Position numbers and translations under genes: made by a program. Source: Noviherbaspirillum galbum (GTDB lineage: Bacteria; Pseudomonadota; Gammaproteobacteria; Burkholderiales; Burkholderiaceae_D). From it: DNA of 64,000 nucleotides. Position 1 is the stretch's first letter. Every line of letters starts with the position of its first letter. The notes under the pieces were generated by a model, which saw nothing but the letters and a program-made list of their open reading frames with translations, made no database searches and was not told where the DNA came from. Of this stretch, positions 8,386 to 16,909 are shown in pieces. The stretch lies in NCBI RefSeq assembly GCF_010974945.1, contig NZ_JAAIVB010000079.1, positions 208,681 through 272,680 on the forward strand. Reading direction: 5' to 3'.

Positions 8386-9036
8386 ATGGCAACAGCAAAG
8401 AAAGCAGCTGCTAAGAAGGCAGCTCCGGCGAAGAAGGCCGCCGCTGCGAAGAAGGAAGCGGCACCGAAGAAGGCAGCCGCCGCCAAGAAGGCAGCTCCGG
8501 CGAAGAAGGCCGCCAAGCCGGCAGCCAAGAAAGCCGCAGCTCCGAAGAAGGCAGCCGCCAAGAAGACCGTCGCCAAGAAAGCTGCAGCTCCGAAGAAGGC
8601 AGCCGCCAAGAAGACCGTCGCCAAGAAAGCCGCAGCTCCGAAGAAGGCAGCCGCCAAGAAGACCGTCGCCAAGAAAGCTGCAGCTCCGAAGAAGGCAGCC
8701 GCCAAGAAGACCGTCGCCAAGAAAGCTGCAGCTCCGAAGAAGGCAGCCGCCAAGAAGACCGTCGCCAAGAAAGCTGCAGCTCCGAAGAAGGCAGCCGCCA
8801 AGAAGGCTGCAGCTCCTAAGAAGGCCTCTGCCAAGAAAGCAGCAGCCCCCAAGAAAGCTGCAGCTCCGAAGAAGGCTGCCGCTCCCAAGAAGGCCAGCGC
8901 CAAGAAGGCAGCATCCAAGCCTGCCGCTGCTGCAGCCGCTGCGCCTGCCGCTGCCGCCTCTTCGCCTGCCCCTGCTGTCAAGACCGTGCTGAACCCGGCA
9001 GCGGCCTGGCCGTTTCCGACCGGCAGCCGTCCGTAA
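8386..9036 (+). CDS. Histone H1-like Lys/Ala-rich protein (AlgP/PhaF-tail type)
   Basis: The 216-residue protein consists almost only of Ala, Lys and Pro in KKAAAPKKAA-type repeats, ending in an Ala-rich segment and a short tail PFPTGSRP. This is the composition of eukaryotic histone H1 tails and of bacterial AlgP/HctB-like proteins, which bind DNA through positive charge. Five copies of a 16-residue unit (AAAPKKAAAKKTVAKK) are encoded by nearly identical 48-base repeats. I chose the ATG preceded by AAGGAG; the frame opens 63 bases earlier without a ribosome site. A terminator follows. The role is inferred to be nucleoid compaction or transcription modulation. Low complexity means homology to any named protein cannot be claimed firmly. 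Confidence 0.85.
   Translation: MATAKKAAAKKAAPAKKAAAAKKEAAPKKAAAAKKAAPAKKAAKPAAKKAAAPKKAAAKKTVAKKAAAPKKAAAKKTVAKKAAAPKKAAAKKTVAKKAAAPKKAAAKKTVAKKAAAPKKAAAKKTVAKKAAAPKKAAAKKAAAPKKASAKKAAAPKKAAAPKKAAAPKKASAKKAASKPAAAAAAAPAAAASSPAPAVKTVLNPAAAWPFPTGSRP
8533..8772 (+). repeat. Five 48-bp in-frame tandem repeats
   Basis: Units start at 8533, 8581, 8629, 8677 and 8725, each encoding AAAPKKAAAKKTVAKK; a partial sixth follows to about 8805. They differ only at silent positions such as GCC/GCT in the first codon. Near-identity suggests recent expansion by slippage or recombination, so repeat number may vary between strains. Confidence 0.9.
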
Positions 9037-9082
9037 GCAGTCGCCAGTCAACCTGGCTTGGACGCCTGATTAAACTCAGGCA

Positions 9083-9126
9083 AAATGCCCGTTGTGCGAA
9101 TCGCTCGCGCAACGGGCATTTCTTTT
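9083..9126 (+). terminator. Rho-independent terminator after the histone-like gene
   Basis: Arms AAATGCCCGTTG (9083-9094) and CAACGGGCATTT (9110-9121), with inner GCG/CGC pairing, are followed by CTTTT. This strong hairpin contains an ATG in the yggT frame, which argues against that ATG as the yggT start. Confidence 0.75.
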
Positions 9127-9138
9127 GGAGATTGGATA

Positions 9139-9681
9139 GTGCTGACCAGCATACTTACCTTGATTATCGATACCGTGGCAGCGGTCCTGGGCGGCGTGCT
9201 TCTGCTGCGATTCTGGATGCAGGTCGTCCGCGTCCGGCCGCCGTCCTCCATCGGGCAGTTCACCTTCCAGCTCACCGACTGGCTGGTGAAGCCCCTGCGC
9301 CGCATCCTCCCCGGCATCGCCGGCTACGACTGGGCCAGCATGATCGGCGCCATCCTGGTCATCGTTGCCGCCGTATCGCTCGACCTCGCCCTGCTGTCCG
9401 GATTCAACGTGCACCATCTCGTGGTGCTCTCGCTGCTGCGCTTCTTCGAATGGGTGATCTACGGCTTCATCGGCTTCATCATCATCGAAGTCATCTTCAG
9501 CTGGGTCAATCCGAATGCGCCGCTCGCGCCCTTCGTCCATGCGCTTAACGATCCGCTGATGCGGCCGGTCCGCCGGATCATTCCCCTGGTCGGCAACATC
9601 GACCTGAGCCCCCTGGTGGTGCTCCTGCTGCTGCAGATCGGCCTGCAGGTCATCCGTTCCATCATCCTGTCCCTGGCATGA
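9139..9681 (+). CDS. yggT: YggT family integral membrane protein
   Basis: A 180-residue inner-membrane protein with two similar halves, each holding hydrophobic segments followed by a conserved amphipathic motif (VKPLRRILPG in the first, MRPVRRIIPLVGNIDLSPLV in the second). This duplicated form is typical of proteobacterial YggT, linked to osmotic stress and, in other phyla, to membrane organisation near the division site. I place the start at the GTG with GGAG eight bases upstream. An earlier in-frame ATG at 9085 lies inside the terminator hairpin of the preceding gene. The gene overlaps the next by four bases (ATGA), as yggT and yggU commonly do. The biochemical role is not established. Confidence 0.85.
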   Translation: MLTSILTLIIDTVAAVLGGVLLLRFWMQVVRVRPPSSIGQFTFQLTDWLVKPLRRILPGIAGYDWASMIGAILVIVAAVSLDLALLSGFNVHHLVVLSLLRFFEWVIYGFIGFIIIEVIFSWVNPNAPLAPFVHALNDPLMRPVRRIIPLVGNIDLSPLVVLLLLQIGLQVIRSIILSLA

Positions 9682-9989
9682 ACCATCCATGGTGCGGCGT
9701 CCTGCCGCACGGCCTGCGCCTGACGGTGCAGGTGGCGCCCAACGCCCGGCGCAGCGAGGCAATGGGCCTGGTGCAGGACGCGATCAAGATCCGGCTGCAG
9801 GCGCAGCCGATCGAGGGCCGCGCCAACGATGCCTTGCTGCGCTTCCTCGCCGACACCCTGCAGGTGCCGCGCAGCGCGATCACGATCACCCACGGCCAGT
9901 CCAGCCGGCGCAAGACCGTCGACGTGCGTTCGACATCGCTGAGCGCGGAGCAGGCTGCCCACATGCTGGGCATCAACCTGGAAGGGTAG
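9678..9989 (+). CDS. yggU: DUF167 / UPF0235 (YggU) family protein
   Basis: A small 103-residue cytosolic protein with the DUF167 pattern: LTVQVAPNARRSEA, then IKIRLQAQPIEGRANDALLRFLA and ITHGQSSRRKTVDV. The family has a compact alpha/beta fold of unknown function and is nearly always found directly behind yggT. Here the ATG overlaps the yggT stop (ATGA), giving translational coupling. The family identity is clear but no activity can be assigned. It converges with the lipoprotein gene on the other strand, leaving only 12 bases between the two stops and no visible terminator there. Confidence 0.88.
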   Translation: MNHPWCGVLPHGLRLTVQVAPNARRSEAMGLVQDAIKIRLQAQPIEGRANDALLRFLADTLQVPRSAITITHGQSSRRKTVDVRSTSLSAEQAAHMLGINLEG

Positions 9990-10001
9990 GAGGAAGGCGG
10001 G

Positions 10002-10460
10002 TCAGCGCGTGACGCGCGCGATGCCTTGGGAAGTGACGATCCTCACGGGTTCGCCGATGCGGAAGGTGTCGCCCGGTTCGGTGCGGTAGTTGCGTTCCTC
10101 GCCGCTGTCGAGGCGGACGGTGACCTCGGTGGCGGTGTTCTGGACCCGGTCCTGCTCGACCCGCTGCCCCGCCACGCCGCCGGCGAGCGCGCCGCCCACG
10201 CTGGCAACCGCGCTGCCGGTGCCGCCGCCGATCTGGCTGCCCGCGATGCCGCCGAGGATGCCGCCCACCACCGATCCCAGCCCGGAGCCGCCGCCGCGCA
10301 CCGTCACGTCGCGCACGTCGGTGACGACGCCGCCCTGCACCAGCGTCGCCCCCTGCGTCGACATGGTGACGCCCTGCGCGGGCGCTTGGGCAGCTTGCTG
10401 GCTGGCGCAGGCGGCGAGCAGGGAAGAGGCGAGCGTCATGATCAGGAACCGGTTGCGCAT
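10002..10460 (-). CDS. Glycine-zipper outer-membrane lipoprotein (17 kDa antigen/SlyB-like)
   Basis: The 152-residue protein begins with a lipoprotein signal peptide (hydrophobic residues 5-17, lipobox LLAAC with Cys18). A mature Ala/Gln-rich spacer follows. The central glycine zipper runs as GSGLGSVVGGILGGIAGSQ and continues through GGALAGGVAG, the pattern of the 17 kDa surface antigen and SlyB/PcP family. The C-terminal part (VRLDSGEERNY and IGEPVRIVTSQGIARVTR) resembles the small beta domain seen after such zippers. It is probably anchored in the outer membrane and contributes to envelope integrity. It starts just behind the kinase gene on the same strand (36-base gap), so the two may share a transcript. 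The exact family name is uncertain. Confidence 0.82.
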   Translation of the reverse strand: MRNRFLIMTLASSLLAACASQQAAQAPAQGVTMSTQGATLVQGGVVTDVRDVTVRGGGSGLGSVVGGILGGIAGSQIGGGTGSAVASVGGALAGGVAGQRVEQDRVQNTATEVTVRLDSGEERNYRTEPGDTFRIGEPVRIVTSQGIARVTR

Positions 10461-10496
10461 GGCGGGCTGTGGATCAGTGAATCAGATGGATCAGGT

Positions 10497-11429
10497 TTAT
10501 AGACGATAACCGAAAGCCTTCTGGAAGCGGTCCTCGATCTCGGCGCGGGCCGGCGCATGATTCTGCGCTCCCTGGTGCGCGATCTTGATCGAACCCATCA
10601 GGCTGGACAGCCGGCCGGTGGTTTCCCAGTCCATGCCGGTGGTCAGGCCGTGGAGCAGGCCGGCGCGGAAGGCGTCGCCGCAACCGGTCGGGTCGACCAC
10701 GCGGTCGGCCGGCACGCAGGGAATCTGCAGCGTCTTGCCGCCGGTGAAAATGTCGGCGCCCTGTTCGCCGCGGGTCACGATCAGCGCCGACACGCGCTGC
10801 GCGATCTGCGCGAGGCTCAACCCGGTGCGCTGGGTCAACAATTCCGCTTCATAATCATTGACCGCCACGTATGTCGCGAGTTCAATGAAGTGCTCCAGCT
10901 CCGTGCCGTTGAACATCGGCAGGCCCTGGCCCGGATCGAAGATGAACGGCACCTTCAGCCTGGCGCAATCCTCTGCGTGCTGCAGCATGCCGTCCCGGCC
11001 GTCGGGCGCGACGATCGCCAGCTTGACCGGCCCAGCGTCGGCGATCTTGTTCTCATGGGAGTAGGTCATCGCGCCCGGATGGAAGGCGGTGATCTGGTTG
11101 TTGCCCGCGTCGGTGGTGATGAAAGCCTGCGCGGTGTACGAGTCGTCCATCGTGCGGATGCAGCGGCGCGAAATGCCCAGCCGGTCCAGGCGCTCGAAGT
11201 AGGGCGCGCCATCCATGCCGATCGTCGCCATGATGAGCGGATCCCCGTCCAGCAGCTTCAGGTTGTAGGCGATGTTGCCCGCGCAGCCGCCAAACTCCCG
11301 GCGGATTTCCGGCACCAGGAAAGCGACATTGATCTTGTGCAGCTGGTCGGCCAGCAGGGCTTCGGAAAAGCGCCCCTGAAACAGCATGATGGTATCGAAC
11401 GCGATGGAGCCGCAAATAAGAGAAGTCAT
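10497..11429 (-). CDS. PfkB-family carbohydrate/nucleoside kinase (adenosine kinase-like)
   Basis: A 310-residue ribokinase-fold sugar kinase. The N-terminus (MTSLICGSIAFDTIM) begins the fold; a GGCAGNIAYNLKLL segment is the PfkB signature 1 region; PTGCGDAFRAGLLHGL is signature 2, with catalytic Asp in GCGDAF. This subgroup in beta- and gammaproteobacteria is usually annotated as adenosine kinase or as carbohydrate kinase of unknown substrate. I chose the internal ATG because it begins the first beta strand of the fold; an upstream ATG would add 18 residues of non-family sequence. The gene follows the zinc-ribbon protein gene and precedes the lipoprotein gene. The substrate cannot be decided from sequence. 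Confidence 0.85.
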   Translation of the reverse strand: MTSLICGSIAFDTIMLFQGRFSEALLADQLHKINVAFLVPEIRREFGGCAGNIAYNLKLLDGDPLIMATIGMDGAPYFERLDRLGISRRCIRTMDDSYTAQAFITTDAGNNQITAFHPGAMTYSHENKIADAGPVKLAIVAPDGRDGMLQHAEDCARLKVPFIFDPGQGLPMFNGTELEHFIELATYVAVNDYEAELLTQRTGLSLAQIAQRVSALIVTRGEQGADIFTGGKTLQIPCVPADRVVDPTGCGDAFRAGLLHGLTTGMDWETTGRLSSLMGSIKIAHQGAQNHAPARAEIEDRFQKAFGYRL

Positions 11430-11488
11430 GAAGGCCTGCCAGTCAAGTAAGTCGGGTTGGAATGACGCCGGGCGTGCCGGCAAAAGGA

Positions 11489-12829
11489 CTACGGATAAAA
11501 CACATACACGCGGTATCCCGAGGCCTTCAGCCCGGCCAGCGCCAGCCGCATCTTCACCACCTGCTCGGACCTGGCGGGAAAGCCCTTGCCGGCGTCGGCG
11601 CCTGCGGGCAGGTAGTCGGATGGCGTGAACACGCGCCGCGCGATCGGTTTCTCGTTCGCATCATTAAGCGTCAGTTCGATGTGCGGCCAGGTCTGCGGCA
11701 GGGCCGACTGGTTGCGCAGCAGGGCGGTCAGGCTCAGCGCGCCGTTTTCGTCGGCGGCCGTCTGCAGCTCGGGCGATTCCAGGGCGACCTGGTCGATCTG
11801 CGCCGGCAGGCCGACCCGGCAGCCGAGCGGCTGGCATGCGGCCGCGAGCAGGGGGCGGGCCTGGGGCCAGCGCGCCGCGATCTGCGCGCGGAAAACGTAG
11901 GCCGCCTGCAGCAGCAGGGCCAGCAGCAGCAGCGGCGTCAGGACCAGCATCAGGATGCGGCCAGCCTTGCCCAGCCTCTGCCTGCGCCGTCCCTGGCGGA
12001 CGAACGCCGGTTCTTCGTATTCGCGGATGTCGGCTTCGTCGAGGGCGTCGTGGTCGGCGGCATCGACCTGCGCTTCCGGATTGCGCCAGGGCTTCGCGCG
12101 CAGATCGTCGATGGTCTGTTCGAGCTGGTCGTCGCCGGAAGCGTTCGAGTCAGGCGTCGCCTCGTCGCTGGCCGGGGGGACGTCGCGCGGGGCTTCCGGC
12201 GCCGGTTGCACCTGTGATGGCACGTCGGGCTCGCCGGCCAGCGCCGGCATCTCGGGTTCGTGCTCACGTTCCTGGGCAGGTTCTTGCGTGCGTTCCGGTG
12301 CCGACGGTCCATCGACCAGCGCCGCATTTTCGACCGCCTGCTCATCCGCGGGCGCGTCGGCGTACGTGCTTTCCGGCGTGGCGGATGAGGCGTCGCCAGC
12401 CTCTGCCGGCGGATGCGCACTTTCTTCCGCGAGCGCCATGTCTTCGGTGTGCGCGGGAGCTTGCCGGGCCGCGTCGATGGCTTGCGCCGATCCGCGTTGC
12501 GCCACGTCCAGCAAGGTCATGCGCAGGAGCGGATCGTTGGCAGGGCGCACCGGAGGAGGCGGCTCCGCGAGCGCCGATTCGGCCGGCGCGTGCGAGCGGG
12601 TATCAGGGAATTGCGTGCCGCCTGTCCAGGCGGCGTCGGTTGAGGATACGGCGATCGGCACGGCGGAAGGCAAGACTTGCTCGACCTGTTCCGGGCGCAG
12701 GAGATTCTCGATGCCGTTGAAGATCTGCTTGCAGGCGCCGCACCGGACCAGGCCGGCGCGAAGCTTCAATTGGTCGTGCGCGACCCGGAATGTCGTCTGG
12801 CAATGCGGACACTGGGTGGCGAGCGCCAT
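11489..12829 (-). CDS. Zinc-ribbon domain membrane protein (MJ0042 finger, DUF3426)
   Basis: The 446-residue protein starts with a zinc ribbon having two CxxC pairs (CPHCQTTFRV and CGACKQIF), the MJ0042-type finger. A long acidic, Pro/Ala/Glu-rich region (about 60-275) follows, then one membrane helix (about residues 290-312, ILMLVLTPLLLLALLLQAAY). The C-terminal domain (SLTALLRNQSALPQTWPHIELTLND, given here only as a landmark ending in RRVFTPSDYLP) is DUF3426. This architecture is conserved next to prmA in beta- and gammaproteobacteria; its function is unknown. The gene starts three bases after the prmA stop and is therefore part of the aroQ-accBC-prmA group. The disordered middle suggests a tether between cytoplasmic finger and periplasmic domain. 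Confidence 0.85.
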   Translation of the reverse strand: MALATQCPHCQTTFRVAHDQLKLRAGLVRCGACKQIFNGIENLLRPEQVEQVLPSAVPIAVSSTDAAWTGGTQFPDTRSHAPAESALAEPPPPVRPANDPLLRMTLLDVAQRGSAQAIDAARQAPAHTEDMALAEESAHPPAEAGDASSATPESTYADAPADEQAVENAALVDGPSAPERTQEPAQEREHEPEMPALAGEPDVPSQVQPAPEAPRDVPPASDEATPDSNASGDDQLEQTIDDLRAKPWRNPEAQVDAADHDALDEADIREYEEPAFVRQGRRRQRLGKAGRILMLVLTPLLLLALLLQAAYVFRAQIAARWPQARPLLAAACQPLGCRVGLPAQIDQVALESPELQTAADENGALSLTALLRNQSALPQTWPHIELTLNDANEKPIARRVFTPSDYLPAGADAGKGFPARSEQVVKMRLALAGLKASGYRVYVFYP

Positions 12830-12832
12830 GGG

Positions 12833-13756
12833 TCAGCCCGTCGCGCCAGGCTGCTGCCGCGCCTGTCCGGCGATGCAGACCCAGCCTTCGTGCCGAGCCC
12901 AGACCTGCATGTCGATGAAGGGCGCATAGGCGGCGATGACTTCGTCGGCCTGGCGCTCGAGGATGCCGGACAGTACCAGCGCGCCGCCGGGCGAGACGCG
13001 CGACGCCAGCATCGGCGCCATCAGCTTCAGCGGACTGGACAGGATGTTGGCCACCACCAGGTCGAAGCGGTCGTCGGGATGGGCGTCGCCGAATGCCTCG
13101 GGCAGGAAGTAGGCGATCTCGCAGCGGTTGCGCTCACCGTTGTAGCGCGCGGATTCGATGGCTTGCGGGTCGATGTCCACGCCCGCCACCGCGTCCGCGC
13201 CGAGCTTGCTGGCGACCATCGCCAGGATGCCCGAGCCGCAGCCGTAGTCGAGCACCGTCTTGCCGGCGGGCGGATGCGACTCCAGCCATTCCATGCAGAG
13301 TCGGGTGGTGGGATGGCTGCCGGTGCCGAAGGCAAGGCCCGGGTCGAGTTCGAGGATGAGGGCGTCGGGATCCGGCGCGTCATGCCAGCTCGGCACCACC
13401 CAGATGTTCTTGCCGATGTGGATGGGCTCGAATTGCGACTGGGTCAGGCGCACCCAGTCTTGCTCGGCGACGGCGCGCAGGCTGAACGTGGGTGTGGCGA
13501 TGCCGCAGGCTTGCGCCGCTTCGCCCACCAGAGCGGCATGGTCGGCGCCGGTGTCGGCCAGCGCGATCACGCGGCTGTGGTCCCACGCCGCTTCGGTCGG
13601 TTCCATTCCGGGCTCGCCGAACAGCGGGCGCTCGGCGTCGGTGCCTTCATCGGCGTCTTCCACGGAAACGGACAGGGCGCCCGCTTCCATCAGGGCGTCG
13701 GACAAGGCTTCCGCCTGTTCGCGCGCGACTTCGATAACGATTTCAGTCCAGCTCAT
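12833..13756 (-). CDS. prmA: Ribosomal protein L11 methyltransferase
   Basis: PrmA trimethylates several amino groups of ribosomal protein L11 using S-adenosylmethionine. The 307-residue protein has the N-terminal substrate-recognition domain ([20 protein letters not shown]) and a Rossmann methyltransferase domain with the SAM loop [12 protein letters not shown], the acidic VDIDPQA that binds the ribose, and the catalytic-region motif [25 protein letters not shown] is the typical PrmA signature just before the SAM loop. I start at the ATG giving MSWTEI, the usual PrmA beginning, rather than 18 codons upstream. It lies downstream of accC, as in many proteobacteria, and precedes the zinc-ribbon gene. 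Confidence 0.95.
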   Translation of the reverse strand: MSWTEIVIEVAREQAEALSDALMEAGALSVSVEDADEGTDAERPLFGEPGMEPTEAAWDHSRVIALADTGADHAALVGEAAQACGIATPTFSLRAVAEQDWVRLTQSQFEPIHIGKNIWVVPSWHDAPDPDALILELDPGLAFGTGSHPTTRLCMEWLESHPPAGKTVLDYGCGSGILAMVASKLGADAVAGVDIDPQAIESARYNGERNRCEIAYFLPEAFGDAHPDDRFDLVVANILSSPLKLMAPMLASRVSPGGALVLSGILERQADEVIAAYAPFIDMQVWARHEGWVCIAGQARQQPGATG

Positions 13757-13856
13757 GATTAGGTGCTTGGTCGGTGGCAGCGTGCTGACGCCCTGCTGCG
13801 CCGGATGCATTCCGGCGCAGCAGGGAAACGTGCCTATTGTACTTGGCCCGACCGGC

Positions 13857-15227
13857 TTACTTGGCCGATTTCTTGGCCATGTCCGGCATGGCGGCCAGCT
13901 TATGCTCGAGATAATGGATGTTGGTGCCGCCTTCGATGAAGCGGGCGTCGACCATCAGCTCCCGGTGCAGGGGAATGTTGGTCTGGATGCCTTCGACCAC
14001 CATTTCCGACAGGGCAATCTGCATGCGGCGGATCGCCTGCTCGCGCGTGGCGCCGTAGGCAATGACCTTGCCGACCATGGAGTCGTAGGTCGGCGGCACG
14101 AAGTAGCCGGCGTAGGCGTGCGAGTCCACGCGGATCCCGGGGCCGCCGGGCGGATGCCATGACACGATGCGGCCGGGGGAGGGCGTGAACTTGAACGGGT
14201 CTTCCGCGTTGATGCGGCACTCGATGGCGTGGCCCGCGAGTTCGATGTCGCGCTGGCGGAAGCGCAGCTTTTCGCCGGCCGCCACGCGGATCTGTTCCTG
14301 CACGAGGTCGACGCCGGTGATCATCTCGGTCACCGGATGCTCGACCTGGATGCGGGTGTTCATCTCGATGAAGTAAAACTCGCCGTTTTCATACAGAAAC
14401 TCGAAGGTGCCCGCGCCGCGGTAGCCGATCTTGCGGCAGGCTTCGGCGCAGCGGTCGCCGATGCGCTCGATCAGCTTGCGCGGGATGCCGGGCGCCGGCG
14501 CCTCTTCGATGACCTTCTGGTGGCGGCGCTGCATGGAGCAGTCGCGTTCGCCCAGCCAGACGGCGTTCTTGAATTCGTCGGCGAGGACCTGGATCTCCAC
14601 GTGCCGCGGATTTTCCAGGAACTTCTCCATGTAGACCTCGGGATTGCCGAAGGCTGCACCGGCTTCCGACTTTGTCATGGTCACGGCGTTGAGCAGGGCC
14701 GCTTCGGTATGCACCACGCGCATGCCGCGTCCGCCGCCGCCGCCGGCCGCCTTGATGATGACCGGGTAGCCGATCTTGCGCGCGATGCGCACGATTTCCT
14801 TGGGGTCGTCGGGAAGGGCGCCTTCGGAGCCGGGAACGCAGGGCACGCCGGCCTTGATCATGGCGTGCTTGGCCGAGACCTTGTCGCCCATCAGGCGGAT
14901 CGATTCGGGGCGCGGGCCGATGAAGACGAAGCCAGACTTCTCGACGCGCTCGGCGAAGTCGGCGTTCTCGGACAGGAAGCCATAGCCCGGGTGGATCGCT
15001 TCGGCGTCCGTCACTTCGGCGGCGCTGATGATCGCCGGCATGTTCAGGTAGCTCTGCGAGGAGGGGGCCGGTCCGATGCAGACGGATTCGTCGGCCAGCT
15101 TCACGTACTTGGCCTCGCGGTCGGCCTCGGAGTGCACGACCACGGTCTTGATGCCCATTTCGCGGCAGGCGCGCTGGATGCGCAGCGCGATTTCGCCGCG
15201 ATTGGCGATGAGGATTTTCTCGAACAT
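13857..15227 (-). CDS. accC: Acetyl-CoA carboxylase, biotin carboxylase subunit
   Basis: AccC uses ATP and bicarbonate to carboxylate the biotin on AccB, the first step of fatty-acid synthesis. The 456-residue protein begins [17 protein letters not shown], the family start, followed by the ATP-grasp glycine loop ([14 protein letters not shown]), the [14 protein letters not shown] segment and the catalytic region [18 protein letters not shown]. The C-terminal domain ([10 protein letters not shown], then [14 protein letters not shown]) completes it. Length is as expected. The open frame extends 17 codons upstream, but that start would add non-homologous residues. The gene lies 87 bases behind accB and is probably co-transcribed with it. 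Confidence 0.97.
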   Translation of the reverse strand: MFEKILIANRGEIALRIQRACREMGIKTVVVHSEADREAKYVKLADESVCIGPAPSSQSYLNMPAIISAAEVTDAEAIHPGYGFLSENADFAERVEKSGFVFIGPRPESIRLMGDKVSAKHAMIKAGVPCVPGSEGALPDDPKEIVRIARKIGYPVIIKAAGGGGGRGMRVVHTEAALLNAVTMTKSEAGAAFGNPEVYMEKFLENPRHVEIQVLADEFKNAVWLGERDCSMQRRHQKVIEEAPAPGIPRKLIERIGDRCAEACRKIGYRGAGTFEFLYENGEFYFIEMNTRIQVEHPVTEMITGVDLVQEQIRVAAGEKLRFRQRDIELAGHAIECRINAEDPFKFTPSPGRIVSWHPPGGPGIRVDSHAYAGYFVPPTYDSMVGKVIAYGATREQAIRRMQIALSEMVVEGIQTNIPLHRELMVDARFIEGGTNIHYLEHKLAAMPDMAKKSAK

Positions 15228-15314
15228 AGTTGTCGGTTGTGTGATGCGGTTAGGCGTGACTGGGCGGATGGTAGACATCGTGGCAGCCGGCGGAGCCTGG
15301 CTGCGGGTGCGCCC

Positions 15315-15776
15315 TTAACCGATCACGAACAGCGGCTGGCCGAACTCGACCGGCTGGCCGTTCTCGACGAGGATCTGCTTGATCACGCCGGAAACGTCGG
15401 CATCGATTTCATTGAGCAGCTTCATCGCCTCGATGATGCACAGCGTGTCGCCTTCCTTGACGGTGGAGCCGACTTCGACGAAGGGAGGATTGCCCGGCGA
15501 GGACGCGCGGTAGAAGGTGCCGACCATGGGCGACTTGACGACATTGCCTTCCGGCTCGGCGGGCACGGCGGGTGCGGCGGGGGAAGCCGCCTGCTGCGCC
15601 TGGGCCGGCGCGGCCATCTGCTGCGGCATCGATTGCGGCATCATGACCACGTGGTTCTGCGGCGCGCCGGAGGACTTGACGATACGGACCTTGCTTTCGC
15701 CTTCGGTCACTTCCAGTTCGGCGATGTCTGATTCAGCCACGAGGTCGATCAGCGTTTTCAGTTTTCTGAGGTCCAT
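15315..15776 (-). CDS. accB: Acetyl-CoA carboxylase biotin carboxyl carrier protein
   Basis: AccB carries the biotin that shuttles carboxyl groups between AccC and the AccAD transferase. The 153-residue protein has an N-terminal region ([20 protein letters not shown]), a Pro/Ala-rich mobile linker (about residues 50-75) and the biotinyl domain with the modified lysine in EAMKLLNEI. The thumb segment characteristic of bacterial AccB ([16 protein letters not shown]) is present. The chosen ATG is preceded by AAGGA at good spacing; an in-frame start 21 codons upstream would run through the -10 promoter element. It sits between aroQ and accC, a conserved order. Confidence 0.96.
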   Translation of the reverse strand: MDLRKLKTLIDLVAESDIAELEVTEGESKVRIVKSSGAPQNHVVMMPQSMPQQMAAPAQAQQAASPAAPAVPAEPEGNVVKSPMVGTFYRASSPGNPPFVEVGSTVKEGDTLCIIEAMKLLNEIDADVSGVIKQILVENGQPVEFGQPLFVIG

Positions 15777-15821
15777 GGAAATCCTTAGATTATTATTCGA
15801 TCCAGTATTGAAATCGCTAGA

Positions 15822-15827
15822 ATTATA
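15822..15827 (-). promoter_or_regulatory. -10 element of a putative accBC promoter
   Basis: Read on the minus strand, a perfect TATAAT lies between the aroQ stop and the accB start, in an unusually AT-rich stretch, about 45 bases before the accB ATG. The -35 region at the right distance (CTTCAA/TTCAAT) is weak. It would let accBC be transcribed apart from aroQ. Confidence 0.45.
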
Positions 15828-15853
15828 TGCGTTTCGCAATAAATTGAAGGAAT

Positions 15854-16291
15854 TTAAAGCTTTTTGAGCGCAAAGGCGAGCGCGGCGCCATACCCCTCGG
15901 TCCCCAGGCCGCAGATCACGCCCACGGCGATGCCGGAAAGGAAGGAATGGTGTCGGAAGGCTTCGCGCTGATGCACGTTGGAGATGTGCACCTCGACGAA
16001 CGGAATGGCCACGCCAGCCAGCGCGTCGCGCAGCGCCACGCTGGTATGCGTCAGGCCGCCCGGATTGACCACGATGGCCTCCACTCCCTCCTGGCGTGCC
16101 TGATGGATGCGGTCGATGATCGCTCCCTCGTGGTTGCTCTGGAAGCAGGCAAGGCTGCCGCCCGCTTCCGCCACCTGGGCGATGGCGGCCTGCTCCACTT
16201 CACCGAGGGTGGTCGCGCCATAGACCTGCGGCTCGCGGGTTCCCAGCAGGTTCAGGTTCGGGCCATTGATCAGGAGAAGTTTTTTTGCCAT
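15854..16291 (-). CDS. aroQ: Type II 3-dehydroquinate dehydratase
   Basis: AroQ converts 3-dehydroquinate to 3-dehydroshikimate in the shikimate pathway. The 145-residue protein has the type II signature: [18 protein letters not shown] near the N-terminus with the catalytic Tyr, [30 protein letters not shown] and [17 protein letters not shown] carrying the active-site His. Length and order match the dodecameric enzyme. It is the first gene of the aroQ-accB-accC group on the minus strand and precedes accB by 77 bases. A second shikimate gene, aroE, lies on the opposite strand about 7 kb away. There is nothing unusual in the sequence. Confidence 0.96.
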   Translation of the reverse strand: MAKKLLLINGPNLNLLGTREPQVYGATTLGEVEQAAIAQVAEAGGSLACFQSNHEGAIIDRIHQARQEGVEAIVVNPGGLTHTSVALRDALAGVAIPFVEVHISNVHQREAFRHHSFLSGIAVGVICGLGTEGYGAALAFALKKL

Positions 16292-16384
16292 GGAGTTATG
16301 ACTCCGTTTGACGAGGTTGGCGGCATTTTGCCGTCAAATGATGCTGACTGGCAAGGGAAATGATGTCAGTCGTTCAGCGCGGCA

Positions 16385-16909
16385 TCAGCGTCTTGCCAGT
16401 TCGGCACGCAATTCTGTCATCTTTAGCCGCCCGAGAAAAGTCTTTCGGATGCTGCCATCTTCCCGTATCAGGACGGTAAACGGCAGGCCGCCGGCCTGGT
16501 TGCCGAGCTGCCTCGACAATTCGCTGGCTTCCATGCCACCGATGTAGAGCGGATAGGAAATTTGATACTTGGCGGCAAAATCGCGGATGTTGCTTGGAGA
16601 ATCGATGCCGATTCCAATGATCTGTGCCTGCGTGCCGGCAAGTTCCTTTTGCAGGGCTGACAACTCAGGCATTTCTTCCACGCAGGGCGCGCACCAGGTC
16701 GCCCAGAAATTGACCACCAGCGGCTTGCCTTTCCATTGCGACAATTTCTGGGGCGTGCCGCCGGCGTCGGTCAGGCTTTGCGCATAAAGCCGCTCGACCG
16801 CGTTCGGCTTGGCGGATTGCGCCTGGTTGCGCTGGTTGCCCACCGCGACGCCGATGACCGCGAACAGGGCGGCGACGGCAATGAAGAGGCCGATTGTCTT
16901 TTTATTCAT
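16385..16909 (-). CDS. TlpA/ResA-type membrane-anchored thioredoxin
   Basis: A 174-residue redox protein. The N-terminal hydrophobic segment (about residues 5-24, IGLFIAVAALFAVIGVAVG) acts as a membrane anchor, placing the thioredoxin domain in the periplasm. The domain begins with LSQWKGKPLVVNFWATWCAPC, where the catalytic pair is WCAPC (about residues 72-76), followed by VEEMPELSALQKEL and the cis-Pro region GLPFTVLIREDG. TlpA-like proteins reduce disulfides for cytochrome c maturation, cytochrome oxidase assembly or metal centre assembly. The start overlaps the stop of the preceding unknown gene by eight bases, so the two are translationally coupled. The specific substrate is not predictable. 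Confidence 0.88.
   Translation of the reverse strand: MNKKTIGLFIAVAALFAVIGVAVGNQRNQAQSAKPNAVERLYAQSLTDAGGTPQKLSQWKGKPLVVNFWATWCAPCVEEMPELSALQKELAGTQAQIIGIGIDSPSNIRDFAAKYQISYPLYIGGMEASELSRQLGNQAGGLPFTVLIREDGSIRKTFLGRLKMTELRAELARR

Noticed and set aside
8367..8981. Minus-strand frame rich in Phe, Ala and Leu opposite the histone-like gene
   Set aside because: It is the reverse reading of AAG/GCC repeats; the hydrophobic look is an artefact of the Lys/Ala codons.
9085..9138. Earlier ATG start for yggT
   Set aside because: It lies within the stem of a strong terminator hairpin; the GTG with GGAG upstream fits the family start.
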